This document shows, one piece after another, positions 1-8,692 of a stretch of 52,621 bases of DNA. Under the pieces are notes generated by a model. The model did not search any database and was not told the DNA's origin. It saw only the letters and a list, made by a program, of their open reading frames with translations. Position 1 is the first letter of the stretch. Every line of letters starts with the position of its first letter. The DNA lies in contig CAAFVR010000022.1 of assembly GCA_900766555.1 (NCBI GenBank), forward strand, positions 1 through 52,621. Direction: 5' to 3'. The translations under genes and the position numbers were made by a program. Source of the DNA: Helicobacteraceae bacterium (GTDB lineage Bacteria; Campylobacterota; Campylobacteria; Campylobacterales; Helicobacteraceae).

Positions 1-729
1 TGAATTGCTCCCTTTGAGGCATTTATCACATTTCCATGTATTACCGGATCTATGGAATCGCTCCCAAACTCCACATTTATTGAACCATTATTGCCTTTTG
101 TGTCCGCCCAGAGTTTACGCTTACTAAGATTATTTAGTCCATAAGATTTACTATCATCAGTGCTTTTAGCAAATTTTGCATTGATTGATTGGCCTTTATT
201 TCTTTGTTGGTTGAAATCGGCACCTTTATTTATGATATCTTTTATCTTTATTTTTTGGTTGCCTTTTTCGGAGATGCGCGTATAAGGTGCCATGTCGCCG
301 GTGCGATGCAGACACCATTTAAGCCATTTATTACTTTTTGGGTCATGATCTCCTAAATGATGATTTTTCCAATTGCTCCTATTTCTTTTATCGGCATTTT
401 TAATGCCCGCGATATGATTTGGATGCACAAAATGAAAACCGATATGACCTTTTCTTATGTTTTTTACATCTAATTTGAAAGAGCCGCGATGTGCGCCATG
501 ATATTTGCGCGTATAGACATTATATTCAGGCCTAGCAGTGCCTTTTATTTGCGTGGTTACACCAAGAATTGAGAAGGCTTTATTATTTGATAAATCTATA
601 TATTCTGGATAGCTTGAATCGGCTGCATTAGCTGCATTAATGAGAGAGGAAAGCGAAAGAGTCGGGAATAATAACAGAGCTAGGGCATTTTTAGCACTAA
701 TGCCTTTGTGCGGGGGGGGGGGTAATCAT
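1..729 (-). pseudogene. Phase-variable secreted surface protein, 5' part only, OFF in this copy
   Basis: Reading the minus strand from ATG at 729, the codons are ATG ATT A followed by 11 C and then GCACAAAGG; this frame hits TAG after 16 codons. If the tract has 10 (or 13) C, the frame runs open to the window edge. The protein would then begin MITPPPHKG and continue with a signal peptide (hydrophobic ALALLLFPTLSLSSL, probable cleavage after INAANA). About 200 exported residues are visible, rich in Lys, Asn, His and Gly, with a late stretch (FGSDSIDPVIHGNVINAS) of the kind seen in autotransporter passenger domains. A weak ribosome site AAGAAG precedes the ATG. The rest lies outside the window, so autotransporter is an inference from the signal peptide, composition and the resemblance in style to the autotransporter at the other end. 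Confidence 0.7.
712..722. repeat. Homopolymer G11 (C11 on the coding strand), contingency locus
   Basis: Eleven consecutive G on the plus strand lie two codons after the start of the minus-strand surface gene. A gain or loss of single bases by slipped-strand mispairing would switch translation on or off; 10 or 13 C would be ON. Confidence 0.85.
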
Positions 730-813
730 TTGGACTTCTTTATATTTTGATTTAAATGTATTAAAAATTATTTAATGTTTTGATATTTTGAATGTCGATT
801 TGTCTTTAGAGGC

Positions 814-819
814 TAGAAT
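814..819 (+). promoter_or_regulatory. Possible -10 element (TAGAAT) for eda
   Basis: TAGAAT lies 33-38 bases before the chosen eda start, in an AT-rich intergenic stretch (730-851) that must also hold the promoter for the divergent surface gene. There is no clear -35, as is usual for Helicobacter promoters. Weak evidence. Confidence 0.25.
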
Positions 820-851
820 TTGCGCAAAATATGATGCAAAAGGGAGTGCAA

Positions 852-1469
852 ATGAGTGCCGAGCAGATATTAAAAACAAATAAAATGATACCAGTTATTA
901 ATGTATCAAATCTAGATCTCATGTTGGATCTAGCGCGGGCTCTTGTAAAAGGCGGCGTTAGGATACTTGAAATTACGCTTAGAAATGAAAATGCTTTTAA
1001 AGCTATTGAATTGGTCGCAAAAGAAGTAGAAGGCGCAATCGTGGGTGTAGGCACGATAAAAAATGCTAAAGATTTAGAGGGTGCAATAAAGGCTGGGGCA
1101 AAATTTGCAATAACTCCTGGGCTGTCGCTAAAGCTAGCAAATGATATAAAATCTTGCGAAATACCGGTGATACCTGGGATTTCAACGGCTGGTGAGCTAA
1201 TAAATGCGCTTGATTTTGGCTATAAATATTTAAAGCTCTTTCCAGCTAGTGCCGTTGGCGGCGTTAATTTGCTCAAAGCTTTTGCTTCGCCATTTAGCGA
1301 GGTTAGCTTCTGCCCTACTGGCGGGATTGATTTTAATAATGCCAAAGATTATTTAGCGCTGCCAAATGTGCTATGCGTTGGTAGCTCAGCGCTTTGCCCA
1401 ACGGATCTAGTAAATAAGCGCGATTTTGCGCAAATTACAGAACTAGCCAAAAAGAGTTGTGAACTATGA
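852..1469 (+). CDS. eda: KDPG/KHG aldolase (Entner-Doudoroff)
   Basis: Cleaves 2-keto-3-deoxy-6-phosphogluconate to pyruvate and glyceraldehyde-3-phosphate in the cytoplasm, the last step of the Entner-Doudoroff route. The 205-residue TIM barrel shows the catalytic glutamate in LEITLRN (Glu40), the Schiff-base lysine in LKLFPAS (Lys128) and the phosphate-binding PTGGID. An ATG at 831 is in frame, but AAGGGAG sits five bases before the ATG at 852 and the family starts near there, so I use 852. The partner dehydratase (edd) is not in the window. The stop overlaps the next start (ATGA), so the following membrane protein is probably translationally coupled. Confidence 0.93.
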   Translation: MSAEQILKTNKMIPVINVSNLDLMLDLARALVKGGVRILEITLRNENAFKAIELVAKEVEGAIVGVGTIKNAKDLEGAIKAGAKFAITPGLSLKLANDIKSCEIPVIPGISTAGELINALDFGYKYLKLFPASAVGGVNLLKAFASPFSEVSFCPTGGIDFNNAKDYLALPNVLCVGSSALCPTDLVNKRDFAQITELAKKSCEL

Positions 1470-1978
1470 TAATAAATATCGCTTTTGCAATTTTTTTGGT
1501 TATCCGCCTTTGGACGCTCAAAATATCTATCAAAAATGAGCGCGCACTTAAATCAAATGGCGCAATAGAGCATGGCGCGCTAAATTCAAAGTTGCTGTCA
1601 TTTTTGCATATTATTTTTTATTTATCTTGCATTATTGAGGCGAATTTAATGCAAAGTCGCTTTGATATGAGTGCTCAAATTGGCCTTGCACTAATGATTT
1701 TTGCTTATTTGGCGCTTTTTTGGGTGATTAATGCGCTAGGTCCGATCTGGACGGTGAAAATATATATCATGCCAAATCATAAAATCAATAATCATATGAT
1801 TTTTCGCATTATAAGGCATCCGAATTATTTTTTAAATATCGCTCCAGAACTTGTGGGTTTGGCGCTTTTATGCGGCGCAAAAATGAGTGCAATTGTGCTT
1901 TTGCCGTTATATATCATTGTGCTAGCGATGCGCATTTATCAAGAAGAGCGCGCGATGAGTGGGCTTATTCGTAATTAA
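1466..1978 (+). CDS. Membrane protein of the isoprenylcysteine methyltransferase (ICMT/PEMT-like) family
   Basis: A 170-residue membrane protein with about four hydrophobic segments. The C-terminal half carries the family signature: RHPNYF near residue 115-120 and YQEERAM near the end, the S-adenosylmethionine and acceptor side of ICMT-like integral membrane methyltransferases. The start overlaps the eda stop by four bases. In bacteria the substrates of this family are mostly unknown, so no reaction is assigned. It converges on the 1965-2855 gene and overlaps it by 14 bases. Confidence 0.7.
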   Translation: MIINIAFAIFLVIRLWTLKISIKNERALKSNGAIEHGALNSKLLSFLHIIFYLSCIIEANLMQSRFDMSAQIGLALMIFAYLALFWVINALGPIWTVKIYIMPNHKINNHMIFRIIRHPNYFLNIAPELVGLALLCGAKMSAIVLLPLYIIVLAMRIYQEERAMSGLIRN

Positions 1979-2855
1979 TTTTTATGCCATTTCTCAGCGT
2001 GCTAGTGTTGTTTAGATCCGATATGAGTAAAAAGCGCACTCCATTTGGGATTAAAAAAGAGATCTGACTTAGCACGTCTTCGCGTTTTAGTACATCTATA
2101 ATTTTTAAATCTTTATCAAAAAAAACGATTTTTGGATGCCATTTTGGGCTGTTAGATCTGATGCTCATTTTGGAATTCTCGCGTATTGAGAGCCAATATT
2201 CGCCATTTACATCGCGCAAATTCAGACTGTCGCCTATATTTATGGCTCTAGCATTTGGGAGCCTAGAATCAAAAAGGCGCAAATCATATTCGAAACTTTC
2301 TTGATTTGGGCGATTTATGTCCTCAAAAATATAACCCCTTTTGTTTAGCTCTTCAATAATTACTAGCGGATCTATCATATATTCGCTCAAAAGTGAGATT
2401 TCAATGCGCGTTATGCCATCAAGTTGACTTGCATTTTTGATCTCAAAATACGAATATCCGATCGTTTGTAATGTCGAATTGATGCTTAAAATCAGAAAAA
2501 TTGGATTAGTTTTGGAGTTAAAAGTGATGTTAACTTCTCTTGGTTTATCAAAACGCAAATTCAAAAGGCCATTGCGCTTTAGAGATGAGAGCACTTTTTT
2601 GTTATCAATTTTGCCATCGTTATAAAAATCTTCTTCTTTTTTAAAAATGCTTTTGATGAAATTTTTATTTAATAAAAAGGAGCTTTCTCCCAAGAAATTG
2701 CGTATTTTGCGCTCTAAAAATGACTTGGCTTTTAAGCTCTCTGGTTCTGTTGAATTTAGCTCTTTTATTTCATTTTCTTGCACTAGCTCATTTGCATAAT
2801 TTATGCCAAATAAAAATAAAAATGCAGAAGCAGAAAGCAGAGCTTTGTATTTCAT
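1965..2855 (-). CDS. Conserved periplasmic protein, function unknown
   Basis: A 296-residue protein with a clear signal peptide (MKYKALLSASAFLFLFGINYA) and no further membrane segment, so probably periplasmic. The mature part is mixed alpha/beta with no motif I recognise. It is the last gene of the rpmE-rsmI-rlmB cluster; in Campylobacter jejuni, as I remember the map, the same cluster ends with a membrane protein and a periplasmic protein in this order (Cj0152c, Cj0151c). The conserved pairing suggests the two envelope proteins act together. Confidence 0.7.
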   Translation of the reverse strand: MKYKALLSASAFLFLFGINYANELVQENEIKELNSTEPESLKAKSFLERKIRNFLGESSFLLNKNFIKSIFKKEEDFYNDGKIDNKKVLSSLKRNGLLNLRFDKPREVNITFNSKTNPIFLILSINSTLQTIGYSYFEIKNASQLDGITRIEISLLSEYMIDPLVIIEELNKRGYIFEDINRPNQESFEYDLRLFDSRLPNARAINIGDSLNLRDVNGEYWLSIRENSKMSIRSNSPKWHPKIVFFDKDLKIIDVLKREDVLSQISFLIPNGVRFLLISDLNNTSTLRNGIKINYE

Positions 2856-2867
2856 ATTATTCTTTAT

Positions 2868-3818
2868 TTATTGAGATTCTTTTGCAGCGGCATCAGAATT
2901 ATCAGCGTTAGCGTTAGCGTTATCTTCAGATTTTGGTGCAATGATTTTTAAATATTCATCTCTTTTTAATAGTTTTAAATGTCCATCTTTAACGATGAAA
3001 TGCCCTGCTTGGCCGCCACTGAATTTATCAGATCTGTCTTGATATTCGATTTCAAATTCTTTATGACCAAAGATAAAAATGCTATTTTCAGGTGGGATTT
3101 TGATAATTATGCCCTCTCTAGTTAATCTGTCCTTTTTTTCTTCGTAATTTTTGCCGCTTATTACTTGAAACCAAATTTGTTTTTGCGGGATTATTAGCAT
3201 CTCGCCTGCTGGGATTTTACGCGTCTCAAAATCATTTTGAGTAGTTGCAGTTGTATCTGTAATTTGTGGCGCATTTGTTGTATTTTCAGGCAGAGCCGTT
3301 TGAGATGGGGGATTTTCTAACCCTTGTGAGATCTGTGCATTATGATTTTCTTGTATTTGTGCTGCTTTTGGGGGTTCTTTTTTATTAACTAGATCTAGGA
3401 CTTCTTCATCTGGTTTTGGGATATTAATTATTATAAGAACTAGTATTACCAAAATGATAATAATTATCGCAAATAGCTTGGATTGCGGCTTTTTAGATCT
3501 GCTTAGCTTAGTTGGCGTAAGCTTTACATATGTTTTTTGCGCGCGTTTATTTAACACGGATATGTCAGTTAGCTTTGTTATTTGATCGCCATGTTCTTGC
3601 AAAAATAGCTCATATTCATTTTTCCAAGATTCAAGATTTAGGCTGTATTGTTCTTCTAGCGTTTTTATGAAACCTAGGGTAAAAACTTTTTGCAGCTTTG
3701 AAAAGCGCTTTTCTAATATATTTTCAATAACGCTTACAGAGATATTTGTATCTTGATTAATTTTTTTGATACCGATTTTTTGGAGCTCTAAGATGCCGTC
3801 ATTTTCATTTTGGTCCAT
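2868..3818 (-). CDS. Bitopic membrane protein with cytoplasmic N-terminal domain, function unknown
   Basis: A 316-residue protein. Residues 1-110 form a cytoplasmic, helical, charged domain that looks compatible with a helix-turn-helix fold (IKKINQDTNISVSVIENIL). A single strong membrane helix lies at about 115-133 (LFAIIIIILVILVLII), followed by a Pro/Gln/Thr-rich linker and a C-terminal periplasmic domain ending in an Asn/Ala/Asp/Ser-rich tail. This layout is like RodZ-type morphogenesis proteins, but I cannot show homology. It overlaps the 3' end of rlmB by 14 bases and precedes the secreted protein at 1965-2855, so it is probably co-transcribed with both. Confidence 0.7.
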   Translation of the reverse strand: MDQNENDGILELQKIGIKKINQDTNISVSVIENILEKRFSKLQKVFTLGFIKTLEEQYSLNLESWKNEYELFLQEHGDQITKLTDISVLNKRAQKTYVKLTPTKLSRSKKPQSKLFAIIIIILVILVLIIINIPKPDEEVLDLVNKKEPPKAAQIQENHNAQISQGLENPPSQTALPENTTNAPQITDTTATTQNDFETRKIPAGEMLIIPQKQIWFQVISGKNYEEKKDRLTREGIIIKIPPENSIFIFGHKEFEIEYQDRSDKFSGGQAGHFIVKDGHLKLLKRDEYLKIIAPKSEDNANANADNSDAAAKESQ

Positions 3819-4530
3819 TACTGCCTTTCAAAAGGAGGTTGTACATCATAATCCCAGCACTAACACTTACATTTAGCGAGTCGAAATCGCGCATCATTGG
3901 AATTGATATAATTTTATCAAGTTTTAGCTTTATCTTTTGTGAGAGCCCGCTTTGCTCATTGCCTAAAAATAATGCAAATTTATCACCCTCGCCCACTTTA
4001 TCAGCTGGGGCTTTAAAATGAGCTAGATTTTCGCCCTTTGGATCTGCTCCGATGCATGTAAAATCACTCATTTTGAGCTCATTTATCAGATCTAGCGCAT
4101 TATTGCAAAAGCAAAATGGCATGCTTAAAAATGCGCCAGAACTTGCGCGAATAACGCTAGTTTGATCTATATTTCCTATAAATATTACGCCATCAATTCC
4201 AAGCGCATAAGCGGATCTGACAATGGCGCCAATATTGCCTGCATCTGTAATTTCATTTAATATTAAAAGACTATTTTGCTGCTTTAAAATGCTCAAAACT
4301 GTGGGCTTTGGAGCTGTAATTTTGGCAAAAAAGCCTTGATGATTTTTGCCCTTTGCCATCGCTTGAGCGCGTTTTTCATCCAATAATATTATGGGCTTTT
4401 TTAGCTCTTTAAATTTTGAAAATAATTTCTTGTCAATTTGTTTGGCTAAATAAATTTCTAAAATGCTGTCTTTAAAATGCTCTAGCGCGCTAAGTACGGG
4501 CTGCTTGCCAAATATTATTAATTCATTCAT
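3805..4530 (-). CDS. rlmB: SpoU/TrmH-family RNA 2'-O-ribose methyltransferase (RlmB-like)
   Basis: Transfers a methyl group from S-adenosylmethionine to a guanosine ribose in 23S rRNA (or tRNA). The three SPOUT motifs are present: motif 1 ITDAGNIGAIVRSA with the Asn and Arg, motif 2 FLGNEQSGLS, and motif 3 ISIPM followed by DSLNVSVSAGI. The short N-terminal substrate domain starts MNELIIFGKQPV. A longer in-frame start exists at 4542 (MRIC before MNEL), but the family begins close to the GKQ/GxxxV motif, so I prefer 4530, giving 241 residues. It overlaps the rsmI stop and the next gene. Whether the target is 23S G2251 or another site cannot be told from sequence. Confidence 0.88.
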   Translation of the reverse strand: MNELIIFGKQPVLSALEHFKDSILEIYLAKQIDKKLFSKFKELKKPIILLDEKRAQAMAKGKNHQGFFAKITAPKPTVLSILKQQNSLLILNEITDAGNIGAIVRSAYALGIDGVIFIGNIDQTSVIRASSGAFLSMPFCFCNNALDLINELKMSDFTCIGADPKGENLAHFKAPADKVGEGDKFALFLGNEQSGLSQKIKLKLDKIISIPMMRDFDSLNVSVSAGIMMYNLLLKGSNGPK

Positions 4531-5391
4531 GCATATTCTCATAGATTTGTTTTGTGCTTAGATCCGATAATTTACTCAAAAGCTTGGCCTTAATTTTTGG
4601 CGGCAAATTTAGCGAATTAATATCATTTATATTAAGCGTTTTTGAGTCCTTGGGCGTGAAATAAATTATAAGTACCCATTCGCCATTTAAATTTGCATTT
4701 TTTAGCTCATCTAGCAGACTTAGCGCATTGCCACTAAAGCGTTTTTGATGCATTTTTGTAAGCTCTTTTAGCGCTATTATATGCGCGCTTGGATCTAGCT
4801 CTGCTATATCTTTTAATGAATCCAGAATGCGATGCTTACTTTCATAAAAAATTACTCTAGATCCGATCTGAGCGCTGGCATTTTTGAAATTTACAAGAGT
4901 GCTTTTGCGATTATTTTGCTTATGCGGCAAAAATGAGCCAAAAATGAAATGACTATCGCTAAAATTTTGGGTTTTGATATCTTGCGGCTGCCCACTTAGG
5001 CAAGCACTAAGGCTAGCGGCATTTGCGCCGGGCAAAAAATCAAAAGGTATATTATTGTCAAGCGCATATTGCAATAGCTTTGCTCCAGGATCGCAAAAGC
5101 AAGGCATGCCAGCATCGCTTAAAAATACGATTTCTTGCTCGAATATTTCTTTTGTAAGATTTTTTAAGATGTCATCTTCATTATGAGAATGAAAGCTTAG
5201 GAATTTTTTTTTTCACAAAATAGAGCGGAGAAATATTGCTTTATTAAATCATGCTCTAAAAATAGGCTCAAAAGGCGCTTTGTGACGCGCGTATCCTCGC
5301 ATATTATGACATTTGCTCTAGCTATCGCGCTAAGGGCTCTAAGCGTTATGTCTTCTATATTTCCTATCGGAGTGGGACAAAAAGTTAGCAC
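4523..5391 (-). pseudogene. rsmI: 16S rRNA (cytidine-2'-O)-methyltransferase RsmI, split by a frameshift at an A10 tract
   Basis: Residues 1-60 are read from a GTG at 5391 (overlapping the rpmE stop as TAGTG): LTFCPTPIGNIEDITLRAL, then CEDTR. This frame stops at 5197 just after an A10 tract. The continuation is in another frame from about 5203 to 4523: FLSFHSHNE, LSDAGMPCFCDPGAKLL, and FLPGANAA, the conserved RsmI core (tetrapyrrole-methylase fold). Adding one A (11) or removing two (8) joins the halves into a normal protein of about 289 residues. The enzyme methylates C1402 of 16S rRNA. The split could be phase variation, programmed or transcriptional slippage on the A-run, real inactivation, or a sequencing error; the intact downstream half argues against long decay. 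Confidence 0.85.
5204..5213. repeat. Homopolymer A10 (coding strand) in rsmI
   Basis: Ten T on the plus strand, read as GA10TTCC in rsmI. This is exactly where the reading frame breaks. A-runs of 9-10 are known sites of polymerase slippage, which would produce a share of in-frame mRNA. Confidence 0.85.
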
Positions 5392-5594
5392 TATTTTAGG
5401 CTATATTTTTGTTTGAATCTCTCAACGCGTCCTGTTGAATCCACGATTTTATCGCTATCTGTATAAAATGGATGACAAAAGCTTGATATATCAATTCTGA
5501 GTTCTGGTTTTGTGCTTAATACTTCGATTTCTTTGCCACTTGTTACGCAAACAACTTTGCATGGAATGTACTTTGGATGGATATCTTTTTTCAT
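5391..5594 (-). CDS. rpmE: 50S ribosomal protein L31
   Basis: A 67-residue L31 (MKKDIHPKYIPCK, FCHPFYT, TGRVERFKQ), a large-subunit bridge protein. It is very close to the H. pylori sequence as I remember it. Of the four zinc-ligand cysteines of classical C+ L31, only those equivalent to C16 and C40 (plus C12) remain, so zinc binding is probably lost or altered, as in related Helicobacter proteins. It heads the cluster running to rsmI, rlmB and two envelope proteins. Confidence 0.95.
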   Translation of the reverse strand: MKKDIHPKYIPCKVVCVTSGKEIEVLSTKPELRIDISSFCHPFYTDSDKIVDSTGRVERFKQKYSLK

Positions 5595-5648
5595 AAACGA
5601 CCTTCAAAAGATAAAATTATAACAAAAACAAAATACCTTGGAGATTAT

Positions 5649-6668
5649 ATGCCTCTAGAACCCCTAGAATCTGCAAAAAATACAAAAAACATAGAGCGCA
5701 TAAAAGTGGCTCAAATTGGCTATGGATATTGGGGTAGAAATGTTCTAAAAGCGCTACTTAGCTTTCCGCATATAGAAGTTGTACTTTTTGATATAGAAAA
5801 ATCCCAGATATGTAACATTCAAGATAATAGAGTTACCATATGTAACAATTTTGAAGAAATATTAAATGATATTTCAATAGAAGCTATTTTTATAATCACG
5901 CCTCCAAAATCACATTTCAATCTCGCAAAATCAGCATTATTAGCCAATAAACATATCTTTGTCGAAAAGCCACTTTCAACGGATCTAGCAAAAAGTCAAG
6001 AATTATTTGAACTTGCTAAAAAAATGCAAAAAATCTTGCATGTAGATCATGTATTTTTATATTCAAGTGCAGTAAATTGGCTAAAAAATAATATCAATAC
6101 GCTTGGTGAGATCATATATATTAATGCTAGGCGCCTGAATTTAGGGCTATTTCAAAGCGATGTTGATGTATTTTGGGATCTTGGGCTGCATGATTTAAGC
6201 ATTATTGATTATCTCTTTGGACTGGATATTAAAAATCTAAATGTATTTTCAAAAAAGCTAGCAAAATACCCTAGATCCGCACTTTCAAGCATATATTTTG
6301 AGCTTGATAATATTTTTGTAAGCATAGAAACTTCTTGGCTTAGTCCAATAAAAGTGCGCAAAATGACATTTGGCGGGAGTCAAAAAACAGCCATCTATGA
6401 TGAGACAAAGTCACAAAAAGTAACAATTTTTGACTCGGGCGTGATAATTAATACAGAAAATAAACAAAGCCTATATCAAAAAATGGTGCAATATAGAAAT
6501 GGAGATATTTCACATCCACAAATTCTACAACCTATGCCTCCGCTAAATGCGAGTATTAGCGATTTTTTGCACAAAATAAAGCTAGATATTTCCATAAATT
6601 TAGAGCATGAAAATCATGTATTGCGCGTTATGAGTGCGCTGCAAAAAATATCAGATCTAGCCCTTTAA
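5649..6668 (+). CDS. Gfo/Idh/MocA-family NAD(P)-dependent sugar dehydrogenase
   Basis: A 340-residue protein. The N-terminal Rossmann fold shows VAQIGYGYWGRNVLKAL (dinucleotide-binding glycine-rich loop), IFIITPPKSH and the family-defining VEKPLS with the catalytic lysine; the C-terminal half holds WDLGLHDLSIIDYLFG, with the catalytic-region histidine. An in-frame start at 5577 would overlap rpmE; GGAG six bases before ATG 5649 decides the later start. Members near this sequence oxidise nucleotide or amino sugars for surface glycans (WlbA-like), which fits a window that also has PseB and a fucosyltransferase, but the neighbours give no pathway. It converges on the 6657 gene with a 12-base overlap. 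Confidence 0.82.
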   Translation: MPLEPLESAKNTKNIERIKVAQIGYGYWGRNVLKALLSFPHIEVVLFDIEKSQICNIQDNRVTICNNFEEILNDISIEAIFIITPPKSHFNLAKSALLANKHIFVEKPLSTDLAKSQELFELAKKMQKILHVDHVFLYSSAVNWLKNNINTLGEIIYINARRLNLGLFQSDVDVFWDLGLHDLSIIDYLFGLDIKNLNVFSKKLAKYPRSALSSIYFELDNIFVSIETSWLSPIKVRKMTFGGSQKTAIYDETKSQKVTIFDSGVIINTENKQSLYQKMVQYRNGDISHPQILQPMPPLNASISDFLHKIKLDISINLEHENHVLRVMSALQKISDLAL

Positions 6669-7403
6669 ATCCAATAAATGCGAACTAAAATCATATATTG
6701 GCTCTATATTTTTATGCACTTTGATATTAATTTTGCCAAAGCTTTTAAGTGCGGCGATATCTTCATTTAATAGATCTGCAACACTTTGAAATTGCGTTTT
6801 TAGATCCAAAGAAATGTCATTTTTAGCCTTAGAAACTACCCCAGATATCCCACCTAGATGCGTTAAAAAGGCATAAAATTTCAAAGAATTGCGCTCATTT
6901 TGGATCTGGAGCAAATGATTTTTGCCTCCATCATTTATAAAAAAGCTAAAAATGCCCTTTTGCAAACTATGCAATTGATGATAGAAATGCAAGAAATCAT
7001 CCCTATTTTTGGCATTTGCTAGCTCATTCAATAATTGATTTTGCAATATTTTTGGCGCATCTTTCACATCTTTTTCAAAAATAGATTTTATATCTTGAAA
7101 ACTCTGTCCTATGAATTGGCCCTGCAAAAATTCAAGATTTTTAGGATAAGGCACAAGATTATTAATTAAAAGTGCGCCATTATTTTGGGATACATTGGCA
7201 AAATATTTTGAACCAACTTGCAGAGGCGTGTTACTTTTTGATACAGAAATTATCTTGCCAATTTTAATTTTATATAGCGCTTCATTTTGTTTTTCTAAAA
7301 TATCCAAAAGTAGCGGCAACTTACCATTTATCAGCTTTTTATCGCCAATATTATTGCTAGTATTTAATATCAGATTTGTTAGATTTGTAACATTTTGTAT
7401 CAT
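6657..7403 (-). CDS. Conserved hypothetical protein downstream of coaBC
   Basis: A 248-residue soluble protein without signal peptide or membrane helix. N-terminal half: Asn/Leu-rich (MIQNVTNLTNLIL) then a beta-rich part (KIGKIISVS, LQVGSKYFANV). C-terminal half: helical plus beta (LLQIQNERNSLKFYAFL, LKTQFQSVADLLNEDI, INIKVHKN). The end loosely recalls the C-terminal domain of FliK-type hook-length proteins, but I cannot demonstrate it. It overlaps coaBC by four bases (ATGA), placing it at the end of a unit that starts at a sigma-54 promoter. Confidence 0.55.
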   Translation of the reverse strand: MIQNVTNLTNLILNTSNNIGDKKLINGKLPLLLDILEKQNEALYKIKIGKIISVSKSNTPLQVGSKYFANVSQNNGALLINNLVPYPKNLEFLQGQFIGQSFQDIKSIFEKDVKDAPKILQNQLLNELANAKNRDDFLHFYHQLHSLQKGIFSFFINDGGKNHLLQIQNERNSLKFYAFLTHLGGISGVVSKAKNDISLDLKTQFQSVADLLNEDIAALKSFGKINIKVHKNIEPIYDFSSHLLDLKG

Positions 7404-8692
7404 ATGCTTTCAAAAATATGCTTAGCTATTTGCATTTTATGTGAAAGTTCAAGCTTTATTATTTCGTCATTTTTTATGACATATATTTCATTCAAACTGC
7501 TGCCAAAGGCATTTTTATTTCCAATAATATTTAGACATATCGCATGACAATTTTTATTTTTCAATGCTTTTTTGGCACTTTCTAGCGCATTTTCTTTATC
7601 AAATTCAGCTTTGAAGCCTATTTTTATAAGATCTGGCGAATTTATCTCACTCAAAATGTCAGGCTTTTTAAAACATTTGATATTTATTTCATCCAAGTCC
7701 TCTTTTTTCACCTTAATATCTTGCTTTATCGGTGCAAAATCAGATATCGCAGCGCACATAAAAAGCAGCATTTTTTGGCCATTTCTAGCAGTATTTTGCT
7801 TTATTGCTAATTCCAACGCTTCTTTGAAATCCTCATTTGTTTTGGCCTGCACTTTTATAATATCTTTTGGCAATTTTAATGGATATTTGGAACTTATAAA
7901 AGTTACCTCAAAGCCTGAAAAATGCGCTATTAGCGCCAATGCACTAGCTTGCAATCCACTTGAAGCATTTGAAATCTCGCGCACTAAATCAATACTTTCA
8001 GAACATGACCCCCCAGTTATTATGACCCTAGGTTTTAGTCGCATCAGATCTGAACTCTTAGGTCTAAAAAGCGCTTTGCAAATCCCAAAAATTAACTCGC
8101 TTAGATCCGCTAATGCGCCATCTCCTTTGGTGTCGCAAGCTAGCATACCAACTTTTGATGGGATTATTTGAAAATCCATTTGCTGCAAAATGTCTAAATT
8201 TTTTTGCGTTTGTGGCGCATTTAGCATATTTGTATTCATCGCTGGGGCTAGTAATTTTGGGATATTTGGGAGCGCTAAAATTGCACTCAAAAGCACATTG
8301 TCAGCAATGCCATGAGCAATTTTAGCAATTGTATTCGCGCTAGCTGGAGCAATTAGCGCTAGATCCGATGTCCTAGAAATGCTTATGTGATTTAGACTTT
8401 TATTGAAATCGCCCCCAACTCCATTTGTTGTGTTCGCTTCGCTAGTCCAGCTTTCGCTTTTTTCTGTCAAAACGCGATTATGCGTTAGTGCCTCAAAAGA
8501 TAGCGGATTTATAAATTTCATTGCGCTATCACTCATTGCAACTTGCACGCTAGATCCGCATTTTTTTAAAAAGCTAATCAGATCTAGCATTTTATAGGCC
8601 GATATCGAGCCAGTTACAAAAAGTAATATGCGTTTTTTATGCAATATTTGCGAAGAAATCAAAAAATCTGGTGTTATTTCATCAAGCACCAT
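7400..8692 (-). CDS. coaBC: Bifunctional phosphopantothenoylcysteine decarboxylase / phosphopantothenate-cysteine ligase
   Basis: Catalyses two consecutive steps of coenzyme A synthesis in the cytoplasm. The N-terminal FMN-binding CoaC half shows LLFVTGSISAYK, LNHISISR (catalytic His), LIAPASANTIAKIAHG, the substrate-binding PAMNTNML and a catalytic cysteine in GMLACDTKGDGAL. The C-terminal CoaB half begins VIITGGSCSESIDLVREISN and contains CAAISDFAP and KIGFKAEF. The 430 residues match the usual fused form. The start overlaps the preceding lipoprotein stop by one base (TAATG). Confidence 0.95.
   Translation of the reverse strand: MVLDEITPDFLISSQILHKKRILLFVTGSISAYKMLDLISFLKKCGSSVQVAMSDSAMKFINPLSFEALTHNRVLTEKSESWTSEANTTNGVGGDFNKSLNHISISRTSDLALIAPASANTIAKIAHGIADNVLLSAILALPNIPKLLAPAMNTNMLNAPQTQKNLDILQQMDFQIIPSKVGMLACDTKGDGALADLSELIFGICKALFRPKSSDLMRLKPRVIITGGSCSESIDLVREISNASSGLQASALALIAHFSGFEVTFISSKYPLKLPKDIIKVQAKTNEDFKEALELAIKQNTARNGQKMLLFMCAAISDFAPIKQDIKVKKEDLDEINIKCFKKPDILSEINSPDLIKIGFKAEFDKENALESAKKALKNKNCHAICLNIIGNKNAFGSSLNEIYVIKNDEIIKLELSHKMQIAKHIFESI

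Noticed and set aside
7572..8171. Long plus-strand frame of 199 residues
   Set aside because: A shadow of coaBC: Ser/Ala-rich low-information translation with no ribosome site, opposite a clearly conserved gene.
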